A stretch of 64,000 nt of DNA from Melieria omissa. Taxonomy: Eukaryota > Arthropoda > Insecta > Diptera > Ulidiidae. The stretch's first letter is position 1, and each line of letters starts with the position of its first letter. The DNA lies in contig OZ020267.1 in assembly GCA_963971225.1 (NCBI GenBank), positions 87,471,648 to 87,535,647 of the forward strand, in the 5' to 3' direction. A model generated the notes under the pieces. It was given only the letters and a program-made list of their open reading frames with translations, did not search any database and had not been told where the DNA came from. A program made the translations under genes and the position numbers. Below, piece after piece: positions 20,557 through 32,110 of the stretch.

Positions 20557-22077
20557 ATGGTTAAACTCGAGCTGCTGAAGGTGGACCAGCTGCCGACTGC
20601 TGGCGGAAAGGTGGAATAGCAGTTGCGCTTGCGAGAAGCATGTGAGGAACGAGGCATCGATTGGACTGTGCATGAGTTCGGAGCGCAAGAACTAGAGGCG
20701 TCGGCCAAGGTGGAGGAGTCGCCTGCTGGTGCTGCTTCGCTACAGAGTACAGCTGCAGCGGCTGCGCCAATACAAGCATTGGACATGAGCCAACTAATGG
20801 CTGCACTCAAAGGCATGTCGGCGCAAATGGAAACGGCGAATCGAGAAATGGCAGCGAAGCTGGAAACTACGAATCTCGGAATTTCGGCAAAAGTCGAGAC
20901 TGCAAATCGTAAAAATCGTGAAATGTCGGCGCGGATGGCAGCGAAAATGGAAACTGCGAATCAACAGATGGCAGCGAAAATGGAAACGGCGAATCAAGAG
21001 ATGGCAGCGAAAATGGAAACGGCGGCCCATGAAATATCGGCGCAAGTGTCAGAGCGAATGGAAGTCAAGCTTCAGGAAAACTCTGCGCTCTTGGAGCAGA
21101 AAGTGGAGGAAATCTCAGACAGGATTAATGGGAAAGTCGAGCACCTGGAGACGCGAGTAGAGCACGTGGATAAACGAGTCGACGACCTGGATGATTCCCT
21201 GAACAAATGAGTTGATAGTCTGGAAGATTCGATGCACAGAAAGATAGACGAACGGCTTCGAGAGGTACAGCCACGAGAATGTTTGCCACCGGTTCAGGAC
21301 GGTTTTGCTGCCAGAACAGAAGTGCCTACTTATAATGGTGCTGCGCCGTTCGATACATTTAAATTGCACTTCGACTTGGCTGCTTTGGAAAATCAGTCGA
21401 CAGATATCAGGAAAGGTCAGAGGTTGGCACTGGCGCTGAAAGATCCTGCGGCCGAGGTGATCAAATCAGTTCCAGAATGTTTAAGAAGTGATTACGGTGC
21501 CATCATGAGAGCGTTGGCAGCGAAGTATAGCGACGAGCAGAACCATGCGCTATACTACTGTGAGCTGAAGAACCGCAAGCAAAGAGCCAACGAGGCGCTG
21601 CAGACATATGCAGCAGACATTGAGCGGCTCGTACAGTTGTGCTACCCGAAATTTGGTGCTGATGATCTCGAGAGGATGAAGATCGAGTCGTTTATTGAAG
21701 GTCTTCATAATCCAGAAACACGTCGCAGTGCGTTGATGATGGGCAAGCCGACATTTAAGGAGACGGTAACCAGCGCGATGACATATGAAGCGGCATGGAT
21801 TGGGAGCACTCGGTATGCACCTGCAAGGATACGCCAGATTCAGGCGGACAACGACATTCCGATCCAGGCCATAAGCTCTGAGATACCGGGCAGGCCACGA
21901 GTGGTCTCCTCTAAAGTTGTTTGCTGGGTATGTGGCAAGCAGGGCCACATATCACGAGACTGCCGCCAACGGAAGAGGCGTTCCCGTTCCCGATCGCAAT
22001 CGCCTGAAGCGAGGAATACTGACAATCGAGGACCAGCCAACAATCGCAGGGCTGAGGACGGCGAGTCGTTAAACTAA
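20557..22077 (+). pseudogene. A2 Gag with two in-frame stops
   Basis: From ATG 20557 the SAP-like motif is reduced by an in-frame 27-nt deletion, and a TAG follows at 20617-20619. The frame then continues through three near-perfect 11-residue repeats (MAAKMETANQQ type, about 20935-21033) to a TGA at 21208-21210. It then runs through the capsid-like region and the CCHC knuckle (CWVCGKQGHISRDC) to the TAA at 22075-22077. The Arg/Ser-rich tail is complete, unlike in A1. A -1 frameshift signal candidate overlaps the end. Confidence 0.88.
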
Positions 22078-22110
22078 AACGGGTCAGCCCAAAGGGGCGT
22101 GAGCTGATCC
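22068..22110 (+). promoter_or_regulatory. candidate -1 frameshift signal at gag/pol of A2
   Basis: GTTAAAC (22068-22074) in the G-TTA-AAC phase, directly before the gag stop. A 6-nt spacer follows, then an 8-bp stem GGGTCAGC / GCTGATCC (22081-22088, 22103-22110). A shift here would enter the pol frame. Details are given for A3. Confidence 0.5.
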
Positions 22111-25100
22111 CCACAATCTGCCGCCCCACCGTCCTTGTCTCACAGCTGAAACGACAGCCCAGCAGCTTGACAATTGAAGGAAGGATAGATGGAAAGTTGT
22201 TCGTGTTGACACTGGATACTGGAGCGTCATATTGGATCATAAAAAGGAAGCAGCTGAAGAACTGGGAACCGCTGCATGGCATACAGCTGCGGACTGCGAC
22301 TGGCGAGCGCGCGCCGGTGAGAGGGAAATTTACAAAAACGATTGCTATCGGCACCAGCAGCCTGGAACATGAGTTCATCGTCGCGGATATAATGGACGAC
22401 GTGATTATCGGCGTGGATTTCATGATTAGGCACGGTTTTACGCTGGACCTGAAGGAAAATGTGCTGAGATATGCCAACGTTGAATTCCCGCTGCACACCG
22501 GCTATGAGCGAAGCGTGGCGGTAAGGAAGGTTGTATCGTGTCAACGTAGGAGGATACCAGCATCGAAACAAGAACACAACGACATCATCATCGGACGTAC
22601 ATTAGTGGAACCTAAAAATGGCAGAGTACCAGTCAGGATACTGTACCCCCTGAATGCACCCAGATATGTCGGGAAAGATGAGGTAATTGGCGAGTGTAAG
22701 GAAGCTGTAGCAGTGGTCAATTGCGAGAGTAGCCCGCCTGGAGGTAATAAGAAAAGCGGTTTTAACATGGACGCCATACCGCAGGAGAACCAGTGGAGCA
22801 GCGAGTTGACGGCCAAGCAGAAACAGAAGGCGAGGTCACTCCTGCAGCACTATGGGTCAATATTTGCGGCGGAAGCAGGCGGAAAAACAGCCATAGTGAA
22901 GCACAACATCGACACCGGAAGTGCAAAACCGCTTCGCCAACCGCCAAGACGAGTTCCTCTGGCCAAGAGGGAGGAGGTCACAAATTTGATCGAGAACATG
23001 CGGAAAGACAACATCATAGAGCCTTCTTCGGGCCCCTGGTGCTCGCCGGTCGTGTTCGGTCGTACCAGGTTTTGTGTGGACTATCGGAAGCTCAATGATG
23101 TGACCAAGAAGGACAGTTATCCACTACCTCGGATCGATGACACCCTGGACACACTGTCAGGCACGCAGTGGTTCTCCACACTCGACTTACGCAGCGGCTA
23201 TTGGCAGGTAGAGCATGCAGACAAGGACAAGGAGAAAACGGCTTTCAGTGTTGGCGATGGTTTGTGGCAGTTCACCGTCATGCCGTTTGGACTCTGCAAC
23301 GCACCAGCAACATTCGAGCGGCTAATGGAACGCGTGCTAAAAGGGCTGCATTGGCGGACGTGCCTGGTGTACCTCGACGACATAATCGTGATGGGTAAAA
23401 GCTTCGACGACCACCTGGGAAAGCTGGAGGAGGTATTCGAGCGGATACAAAAAGCTGGGCTTAAACTCAACCCAAAGAAGTGCTCGCTGTTCCAAAAGGA
23501 GGTCAAGTATCTGGGTCATACGGTTTCCGCCCGCGGAGTACATACGGATGAAGGCAAAATCACGGCAGTGAAGGAGTGGCCCCGGCCACGCAATCTACAC
23601 GAACTCCGCAGTTTCCTGGGCCTGTTGCACAGCTTGCACAAACTGACGAAAAAGAGCCAAGCTTTCGAGTGGAACGAGGAGCAGGAACAGGCTTTTGCAC
23701 GTCTGAAGGAAAACCTGTGCAGTGGTCCAATTCTGGCCTTCCCCGTGCCTGGGGAGATGTTTGTGCTGGATACAGATGCAAGCGGGAATAGTATTGGGGG
23801 TGTGCTATCACAGATAATAGACGGCCAGGAACAAGTGATAGCGTACTACAGTAGGGTTCTATCGAAACCGGAACGCAATTACGGTATTGGACTGCGTAAA
23901 ACACTTCCACAAATATCTGTATGGACAAAGGTTTCGCCTGCGCACAGATCATGCGGCATTGAGATGGCTCCTGAACTTTAAGGATCCTGAAGGGCAATTG
24001 GCGCGGTGGATCGAGCGACTTCAGAGCTACGACTACACGATAGAGCATCGCAAGGGCAGTAACCATGGAAATGCCGATGCCTTGTCACGCCGTCCGTGCC
24101 AAGTCGAATGCAGGCCGTGCTCGCGAGCCGAGAGCAAAGAGCAGATAGTGGACGTCCGGTTGGTGGGCGTTATGTCAGAGGAAGAATGGTCTGCGGAGAG
24201 GCTACAAAAAGACCAGCGTGAGGATGCGGATCTTGCGAAAATCATCGAAGGCAAGAAGCAAGGCGCACGTCCAGACTGGCAGGAGATGGCCGGTGAAAGC
24301 CCAATCGCTGAGGCTTACTGGGCCCAGTGGAAGAGTCTGCGGCTGAAGGAAGGATGCCTGTACCGCGAATGGGAGAGCGCGGATGGTCGGACCAGCAACT
24401 CTCTAATGGTAGTGCCGAAATGCAGAATCAACGAGGTCATCGAGGCATACCATAACGACTCCAGTGGAGGGCACCTGGGTATCACCAAAACCGTCGCCAA
24501 AATAAAAAGACGATTCTACTGGGTGGGATGTCAGGAGTCTGTAGCCGAGTGGATTAAGAGCTGCGACCGATGTTCAGCCGCGAAAGGGCCGACAAGAAAA
24601 TCTCGAGGCCGCTTGCAGCAGTACAACGTGGGAGCGCCCTTCGAGCGGATTGCTATGGACGTCGCCGGCCCATTCCCAACTAGCACTCAAGGCAACAAAT
24701 ATGTGCTGGTGGCAATGGATTACTTCAGCAAATGGCCCGAAGTGTACCCTATTCCTAACCAGGAGGCCACTACGATCTCGGAAAAGCTGGTAAACAACTG
24801 GGTAGCCAGGTTCGGAGTTCCGTTGGAGTTACACTCAGATCAAGGCCGGAATTTCGAGTCTGCGGTATTCAAGGAAGTGTGTGAGCTACTGGGGATAAAG
24901 AAAACTCGTACCACGCCTTTGCACCCACAGTCCGACGGCATGGTGGAACGCTTTAACCGGACACTGGAGGAATACCTGCGGAAAGTGGTAGGCAGGAATC
25001 AAAAGGTTTGGGACACGCATATCCCCCTGTTCCTGATGGCGTATAGGTCAGTCCCGCATGACACGACATCACTCACTCCAGCCCGAGCAGTGTTCGGCAC

Positions 25101-25130
25101 AGAGTTGCGGTTACCCGCTGACTTGAAGTT
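22110..25130 (+). pseudogene. A2 Pol: protease, RT, RNase H, integrase (one frameshift, cut)
   Basis: The first frame (to 23981) holds protease (LTLDTGAS), RT (catalytic CLVYLDDIIV) and the start of RNase H (LDTDASGNS). It has several in-frame losses relative to A1: about 75 nt near 22562, the block between SPVV and FCVDY, and most of the segment after SFLGL. A 26-nt deletion near 23884 removes the RNase H RRELLA region and shifts the frame. RNase H end and integrase follow in a second frame with intact HHCC, HSDQG and VERFNRTL motifs. The LINE cuts the frame at 25130. Confidence 0.88.
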
Positions 25131-25257
25131 TCATTTCATTTTCATTTTCATTTATTTAAACAATCAGTGCACAATTAAGATTTCATCTTTTATAGTGCTT
25201 TACAAAGATTTATATTAAGATACGCAATTGTAGCTAATAGTATATACCTATAGATTA

Positions 25258-25702
25258 CACCGGCACACAAAAAAAAAGTGGTCTGTACATTTGACTAGAC
25301 CCACCTATCCTTATGTATTTCGGTGCGCCGAATCCGAGGTCAGTTTTGTCCGTACACCCTCAAAATTTTGAGTAAATTGTAAAAAACTGCCATTATTTGC
25401 GATGTTTAGCCATTTTTTGCAGTTTTTTGCAATTTACTCAAAATTTTGAGGGTGTACGGACCAAACTGACCTCGGATTCGGTTTCAGCGCACCGAAATAC
25501 ATAAGGATAGGTGGGTCTAGTCAAATGTACAGACCACTTTTTTTTTGTGTGCCGGTGTAATGGCAGTTTTTTGCAATTTACTCAAAATTTTGAGGGTGTA
25601 CGGACAAAACTGACCTCGGATTCGGTTTCAGCGCACCGAAATACATAAGGATAGGTGGGTCTAGTCAAATGTACAGACCACTTTTTTTTTTGTGTGCCGG
25701 TG
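25258..25702. mobile_element. foldback-type element in LINE copy 3
   Basis: Same element and place as 9254-9700: CACCGGCACAC end, long inverted repeat, extra right arm, TTA on both sides (25255-25257, 25703-25705). It differs from copy 1 in poly-A/T run lengths and a base near 25640. Confidence 0.75.
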
Positions 25703-25837
25703 TTATTAACAATTTTTGCTTATAAAATAAAAGAGAAAAAAGAAAGACAAACGAAATTTAGAAAGGAAGAAAGATAAGAAGAAAAAGAGGAGAGAGCCAT
25801 AGAATAGAAGAACAGAGAGGGGTGCTTGAGTATTAAC

Positions 25838-28637
25838 CTACATGGCATAAATATTATAAACCGCCAGCTTGAATCGACGTAAATTAGATTCGACCTTTAA
25901 GTGATTCGGTAACGAGTTCCATAATTGTACAGCTCTAACGAAGAACATTCTTGATGAAGTGACAAAATTTGTACGTGGCACTATGAAGTTGCATGTACGA
26001 CTAGATTGTGCGAAACTCAGTTTTGAGAAAAGATAGCTTGGACAGCGAGTACGAATTAGTTTATGCAAGAATAGTAAGGAGCGACGATTAAAGAATGCGT
26101 ATATGCTGCAATCCAGTATATTTATGGAGAATTTAGAGATGGAGTCAAACTTTCTTTTGGAGTTTACATATCTAGCTGCATTATTTACTAATAGTTGCAA
26201 CTTTCGTACAGGCGCACTATCAGGGTGACCATATATTAATTCCTGGTACGATATTATTGGCTTTATCAGGGTTTGAACAAGTTTTAGTTGTATGTCTTGA
26301 GGAATAAAGCAAGCAGTTTTCCAAAGTTGCCTAAGTACATTATACATCTTGCTGACCGAACAGTTCACGTGATCCACGCATGTCAAGGTTGAGTTCAATT
26401 TAAATCCAAGACTAGTAACGACCTTCTCATATTTGATAACAGTACCATTTAATGTAATGGGTGAGAAATTGTTCAAATCGTAAGGATAATGGGATATAGT
26501 AATTGCTTTAGTCTTGGATGCATTTCAATTAAGATTGTTATGTCTAGACCACGTAAAAATAGAGCTCAAATCATCATTTGTTCTCTGTATTAGATCCTCC
26601 ACAAGACCTAAAGGTGCAGAGAGATAAATTTGCGCATCATCTGCGTATAGATGTATAGAAACGCTTTGGCAGCACTGAACCATGTCATTTATATAAATAC
26701 TAAAGAAAACTGGACCAAGGATAGATCCCTGCGGCACACCTGAAGTAATCATTTTTAGCTCTGAATGCTTATCCTTCAAAACCACCCTCTGCCATCGATT
26801 TGTAAGATAGCTTTCTATGAATTTGATTGCATTACTACTAAAACCAAAGTATTTATCAAGCTGTTGAAGAAGTATAGCGTGACTAACAGTGTCAAAAGCT
26901 TTTGAAAAGTCCAGCAAAGTAAGAATTGTGAGCTCCCCTTTATCAAAAGACGGTCGGATATCTTCCATTAATTTAAGCATAGCAGTAGAACAACTATGTC
27001 CCTTACGAAATCCGGATTGGTTTTCAGTGAGTCAATTGTTCTCATATATATGTTTCATCATTTGAGCTAAGATATGCTTTTCAAGTACTTTGGATAAGGA
27101 GGGCAAAATACTGATGGGTCGAAGTCTTGAGGTAAAATGGGATTATTCTTCTTCGCAACGGGTACTATGTTTGCTATTTTCCAAATATCAGGGAATCTCA
27201 ATGTTGTTAGAGAAGAATTGACGATATGTGTAAAATAGCTAAGGCTCAGGCTAACTTTATCCTCACCTACTGCATTAGACTTAATGGAAAGAATATATTG
27301 CGTAACTTCTGACTCCGGTGCATGTGAAAAATCAAATTTATTGGGCAGGTCACGCACTAATTTAGGATTAGGCTCAAAAGTACAATTTTGCTCCAACGGT
27401 TTTAATAAAAAGAACTCATTCATTACATCTGTATCAATTTTACAATCATTTTTCAGCTTAGGCGTCACACTAAGGGATTTTAAGTTATTCCATAGCGTTT
27501 TAGAGGGAAGATACGAATTAAGTTTAGATTGGAAAAACATCTCCTTAGCCTTACGCGTTATTGCAGTAGCTCTATTTCGCTGGTATTTGTATATTTCCCA
27601 GTTTTCATTTTTGTTACTACGCTTCCAAATATTGTAGCTATTATTACGTTTTTGATTGCGCTAAGCACATCTCTAGTAAACCAAGGCTGTTTTTTGTTAG
27701 TGATTTTAATTTTTTTCCGAGGGACGAATTTATCAAAAAGATAGTTAACTAACTCTGTAAAATGACTGAGTTTTTCATTTACATCAACCAAGAACCAGCA
27801 ATTATTCCACAGGAGGGAATTAGCCTCAGCAGCTAAAACTTCTACGTTAATATTCTTATGATCTCTCTAATAGAAAAAATCAGACGACTCACTTGATAAG
27901 GTATTTAATTCAAAGTTATAGCAAAGAAGAAGTAAATTATGATCACTAACACCACCGAGGGATAATTGTTCAAAATGTATCAGATTGGATACATCAGAGA
28001 TGCATAACAAATCGAGCAAGCTTGGTCTACAGTGCGGACCGAAACGAGTTGGATAAATGTTTATAATGTTTAAACCAAGAGCAGACATATTATGACGCAG
28101 ATTCCTAGATTGCTCATTTTCAGTTATTAGATCAATGTTGAAATCGCCACAAAGTAGTATATGTTCGTAGCATGCACTTAGTTTCGACATTTTTGAGAAA
28201 AAATCGTCCAGATTAAAAGATTTGTTAGGATTATAAACGCACACTACTAAACACCGCTGATCCAAAAATTCAACCATCAAGAACTCAACTTGGTTAAGAT
28301 GATCAAAACGGCAAATTATTTTATGTTGCAAACAGCTCTTATAATAGATTGCTATGCCACCTCCTCGCTTGTAATTTTTCCTATCGTTCCTAACCACAGA
28401 GTAGTCGCACAATGGATAACAGGAGTCGTCAGTATCAGTTTTGAACCACGTCTCTGTGATGCAAACCACATCAATGTTCGCAGTCTCGAAAATGTAATTA
28501 AAGTAATCTAATTTTGAATAGTATAAGCTGCGCGCATTGATGTGACATAACTGAAACCCCGGATGTAAGTCACTTCCCAATTTCAAGACTGTTTTTAAAT
28601 TGATGTCGTTAGAGCTGTCGGTCAGTTCATACTCCAC
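25838..28637 (-). pseudogene. LINE copy 3 ORF2: endonuclease (intact frame) and broken RT
   Basis: Here the endonuclease frame (28637-27867, 256 codons) is uninterrupted, with CHINARSL, CITETWF, CGDFNID and SDHNLLL motifs. It ends at a TAG (27867-27869). About 135 bp follow (27735-27868) that are missing in copies 1 and 2. RT is split into 27540-27067 and 26980-26525 by small indels near 27000-27240, and the TGA at 26525-26527 is shared with the other copies. The C-terminal part is 26476-25838. Confidence 0.85.
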
Positions 28638-28896
28638 TATGGAATTGTTGTCGCTTCAAGCGGGCAGCTTTTGAACATTCAATACACATGATCAGAAAAA
28701 TGCAGGTGCAAGTAAAAATGAAATAAATTAAGTATACATTAAGTAAAAAGTCAATAGTAAAAGAGCAAGGAAGTACAAAAGAATTATGATAAAAAGGAAA
28801 TACGAGGAGATTAAGTAAGGCGAGATAACCAAAATTGATTGAAATGCTGAGGCAGATGGAGAAAGATGAAAGAGGTGACTTAAATACTAAGCTTAA

Positions 28897-29138
28897 CCCT
28901 TTGAGTACGGAATTATTTGGAGACTTTTATGCATATGGAACGGATTTAATTTTTTGCTATATGGATTAATATGTAAGAGTAATACATTTTATTTGGAATA
29001 TGCTTATATTGGTGATATAAATATATATATAAAATCAACGCCTACTTATCAAACTCAGATGACGAGTCAGACTCGTCCACCGTAACTTCGCCCAAGTAAA
29101 CACATGACGAGTCTCACTCGTCAAATGTACTCAAAGGG
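28897..29138. mobile_element. piggyBac-type MITE (copy 3)
   Basis: 242 bp, CCCTTTGAGTAC inverted repeats, TTAA on both sides (28893-28896, 29139-29142). Without the 175-bp duplication seen in copies 1 and 2, this is the ancestral arrangement. Confidence 0.88.
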
Positions 29139-29272
29139 TTAAAGCATACATGTAATAGACAGGAACACAGTAGCGTAAAGAGCACACAGAAGACATTCTA
29201 ATCACGCTTTACTCCTTTGTTCGTGCTGACAAGAGCATCAACGTCTTCTCTGCTGCCCACCATTTTTACTCT

Positions 29273-30499
29273 TCATTTGGATTCAAACGCACAAATATTT
29301 TTCCCAGATGATAACAGCTTCTGTCTCTTCAGTTGCGATGCATAAAATATCAGCTCACGCATTGTTTTAGTCAGACTCTCGTGTATATAGATTTTTCCGT
29401 CGCCTGGTACATCAATGTCAGCAAGTGTGAGAGATCTTCTTTGACGCTTACAGAAGTTAGCGATGGATTTAAACAGCTGATTGCGCTCAAATGCCGACGC
29501 CAACTTTACAACAACAGGCGCTTGCTGTTTGTCCTTCGCAAGGCGAAGCCGAAATGCGTCACGCATGGGTGGAGGCTCGTGCTGAACTGCATTGCAAATT
29601 TTCGCGAAAACAACAGGCAAGTTCTCATTGTCCGCAAGAGGTATACCGTTAATGATGACATCTGAGGCTACTGCACTGCCATGGCACAATAAACAAGGTA
29701 GTGGCAGGAAGGAGCGAAAAAATTCACGTGTATTTTGTTAGTGTTTTTGTTCGGTTCATTGTCAAATCGGACGGACGGTTCTCTTGCCAACAGTATTGCC
29801 AGCATCGAATAGACCACTTGGTCTATTCGAGAACGTAAAAATACACAAATTAACAGCAAAAGTACATAGCTTCTTTGTTTTAATCTGTTGTTTTACAATT
29901 AGGGGCAAAAGTGCTAAGTGCTAGTTCACCGATTTTGCGTTAATTCATAAAAGTTAACGAAAATTGGAAAAATAATATCCTTTCGTCATTGCAAACATGC
30001 TTAAAATTTCACAGATTAAGAGTTGAGTGGCCATGCTGTTCGCCGAATGTAAACAAAGCAGACAAAAATTTCTGACAACCTACCGAACTCTGACGAGAAA
30101 AAAATAAAATTCGCTCCTTCCTGCCACTACCTTGTTTATTGTGCCATGTGCACTGCTTTCAATCTTGTTTAACTGTTTGCAAGCTGCGACTAGCTGCTCG
30201 CGAAGAGAGAATACGTCGGCACATTTGCTCTCAACAATTGCTACTCTCTTTTCAACAGCTTTAACTGTAGCCTTAATATTCATAATTTCAGCGGACAGCT
30301 CACCAATTTTCTGCATTACCCTTTCCTCAGAACTCCTCATAATTGCAGTCAGCTCCTCAACTATGCTCTCTTTTTGATGACCAAGCTTCTTCTCCAGATG
30401 GTCAAACATCGCTGAAGAGGGTGTTAGAGGGGTCTTCGGGGGGGATGGCGGCTTCCGTGTCGAATTTTTTCTGCTAGTCATCTTACTGCTATACTCCAC
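29273..30499 (-). pseudogene. LINE copy 3 ORF1, split by a MITE
   Basis: The N-terminal coiled-coil part (30499 to about 30157) and the C-terminal part (about 29671 to 29273) match the 249-codon ORF1 of copy 1. They are separated by a 469-bp MITE plus its 8-bp duplication (29672-30156). A reading frame runs in from each side but not through. Confidence 0.88.
29680..30148. mobile_element. P-element-like MITE
   Basis: 469 bp with perfect 39-bp terminal inverted repeats starting CATGGCACAATAAACAAGGT. The target duplication is a perfect 8 bp, TGCACTGC (29672-29679 and 30149-30156). An 8-bp duplication and ends that begin CATG and are followed by AATAA and AAGGT recall the Drosophila P element (from memory). 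hAT elements also make 8-bp duplications, so the superfamily is not certain. No transposase coding region. The insertion is absent from LINE copies 1 and 2. Confidence 0.88.
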
Positions 30500-30663
30500 C
30501 AGATCACGATGACAACAAACAGCAACGTCGCGAAACTTTACGTCAATTTAATGATGTGCAAATCAAACAGAAAAAGTAGATATTAATTAGGAAAAACGCG
30601 AAACTCTTAGGAGCACCCAAAATGCACGTCTTTACTCCATCAGCGTCTTTACTCTTCTCTGGC

Positions 30664-30904
30664 CTGAGAGGTATAAAAGGCAGCCGGATGCGACGCAGCG
30701 AGTTAGTCTGGTTTTGACAAGTGAAGTTGCCACACGGAGTAATTAAGCAAATACTTAAGTGTACGAACAGTAAAGTGTAAACTGTGAATAATAAAGTGAC
30801 TGTTGGTTTTTAATTGGCTGCGTTCGAATAAACAAAGTTGTTTCATTTTCAAATTGCACAATCCAGTGATACGTAACAGCCCACTAGACCTAGTATTCGT
30901 AACA
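30664..30904 (+). repeat. partial A-family LTR (third)
   Basis: 241 bp from CTGAGAGGTATAAAAGG to GTAACA, followed by ATAT. Same end points as 14226-14466. It is the 3' LTR remnant of A2. Confidence 0.88.
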
Positions 30905-31059
30905 ATATACACGAAAGTGTAAAGAATTTTCAATACGAATTTGTATTTCTGTTGAGGAGAAAAGTTTACAACTGTGTGTGTAAACGCGTCGAGAAATTGG
31001 TATATATATTGGGACTAAACAAGAAATATGTAAATAAGAATTCGGGAAATTATTATTAA
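30905..31059. other. spacer between LTR remnant and piggyBac-like end
   Basis: Same about 150 bp as 14467-14621, ending with TTAA at 31056-31059. No coding capacity. Confidence 0.5.
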
Positions 31060-31606
31060 CCCTTGTGTGAATACCCGGGCACCCGGGAAAAAATGCATTC
31101 AAAATCAGGTCTGCCGTACCAACACCCGAGGTACCCGGGTACCCAATACTCTTTCAGTGCTGTTTTTTTTTTTAGTTTTTTTTTAATTTTCATTTCGTGA
31201 GAACAAATAAATAACGTTGAATATAAAAAATAAAGAACAAAAACTAGTAAACTAAAATATTTTTTATAGCAATGATTACATTTGGTGATATTTGTCACAA
31301 ACTCGTTGCTCGCAATTGAAGCAGTTTTTCCCCGTTTTGCGCCTTTTTTTAATCTTTGATTATTACAAATATAGCAGCAACCAGTGACTCTCTTCCTTCC
31401 TGAATTATCTCTGTCAACAGTAGGAAATGAGACAACATTCACAGGATGTTTCTGCCGGCCGATGATGCTATCAATACCTATCTTTGTGGTATAATTCCGT
31501 ATTACCTGTGCATTTGTGATACGATATTCAATAATTGGTTTTGCTACTTCCTCGCTCAATTGTCGCATTAACAGCCGTCGTTGGTTTGTCTTTTTTGACA
31601 ACATAT
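31060..31606 (-). mobile_element. piggyBac-like transposon, 3' half (third piece)
   Basis: Begins after TTAA with CCCTTGTGTGAATACCC. About 130 bp near the end are missing compared with 19384 onward. The minus-strand transposase C-terminus (about 31606-31260) is present. It is cut at ATAT (31603-31606) by A3; the matching other half starts at 36557. Together with 36557-37111 it is one transposon split by A3. Confidence 0.85.
31260..31606 (-). pseudogene. piggyBac-like transposase C-terminus (third piece)
   Basis: Encodes the same SKKTNQRRLL region, ITNAQVIRNYTTKIG and Cys-rich tail (GCCYICNNQ) as the second piece. Here the tail continues further to a pair of Cys (CNHCYKK), consistent with the C-terminal zinc-binding domain of piggyBac transposases. 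No catalytic Asp is in this part. Confidence 0.75.
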
Positions 31607-32030
31607 TGTAACGATAAGACAGTCTGTCGCTGTGCAAAGCAACCCTGCCGCTTCGCGCCGTGCTATAATTCAATGTGGCAACGACGGCCGCGATAATAAC
31701 TTTTAGTCCAATCTGGCAACGATGGCCGCGATCATCAGGGAAACCTTTAGTCCACTCGGGAATGTGCGCGAACGACCTGCGCGATGGCCGGAGGGGTATA
31801 AAAGGCAGCCGGATGCGGCGCAGCGAGTCAGTCTGGTTTTGACAAGTGAAGTTGCCACACGGAGTAATTAAGCAAATACTTAAGTGTACGAACAGTAAAG
31901 TGTAAAACTGTGAATAATAAAGTGACTGTTGGTTTTGAATTGGCTGCGTTGGAATAATTAAAGTTGTTTCATTTTCAAATTGCACAATCCAGTGATACGT
32001 AACAGCCCACTAGACGTAGTATTCGTAACA
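31607..32030 (+). repeat. 5' LTR of A3
   Basis: TGTAACGATAAG to ATTCGTAACA, TATA box at 31797-31804, AATAAA near 31916, primer site TGGTGTCAGAAGTGGGAT starting at 32033. Confidence 0.93.
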
Positions 32031-32110
32031 TTTGGTGTCAGAAGTGGGATTGTGGAAAATTGAAAATAAACAAGAAAAAACTAAATAAATAAAATTATAA
32101 AAGCACGGAC

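Larger units (their letters stand above)
25131..30663 (-). mobile_element. CR1/L2-like LINE, copy 3
   Basis: Inserted at the same base of the A integrase (after TTGAAGTT) as copy 1 and with the same 5' neighbour, a partial LTR. It carries the foldback element, a single-unit MITE region and, in addition, a P-element-like MITE in ORF1. It is about 1% different from copy 1 right of about 26440 and almost identical left of it. Confidence 0.88.
20053..30904 (+). mobile_element. Ty3/Gypsy retrotransposon A2, interrupted by LINE copy 3
   Basis: LTR, primer site, gag and pol to 25130, then a minus-strand LINE (25131-30663) and a 241-bp LTR remnant ending 30904. The left flank (piggyBac-like, CAACATAT) is that of A3, while the right flank (ATATACACG) is that of A1. 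The interior is likewise A3-like on the left and A1-like on the right (see findings), so A2 is best read as a recombinant. Confidence 0.88.
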
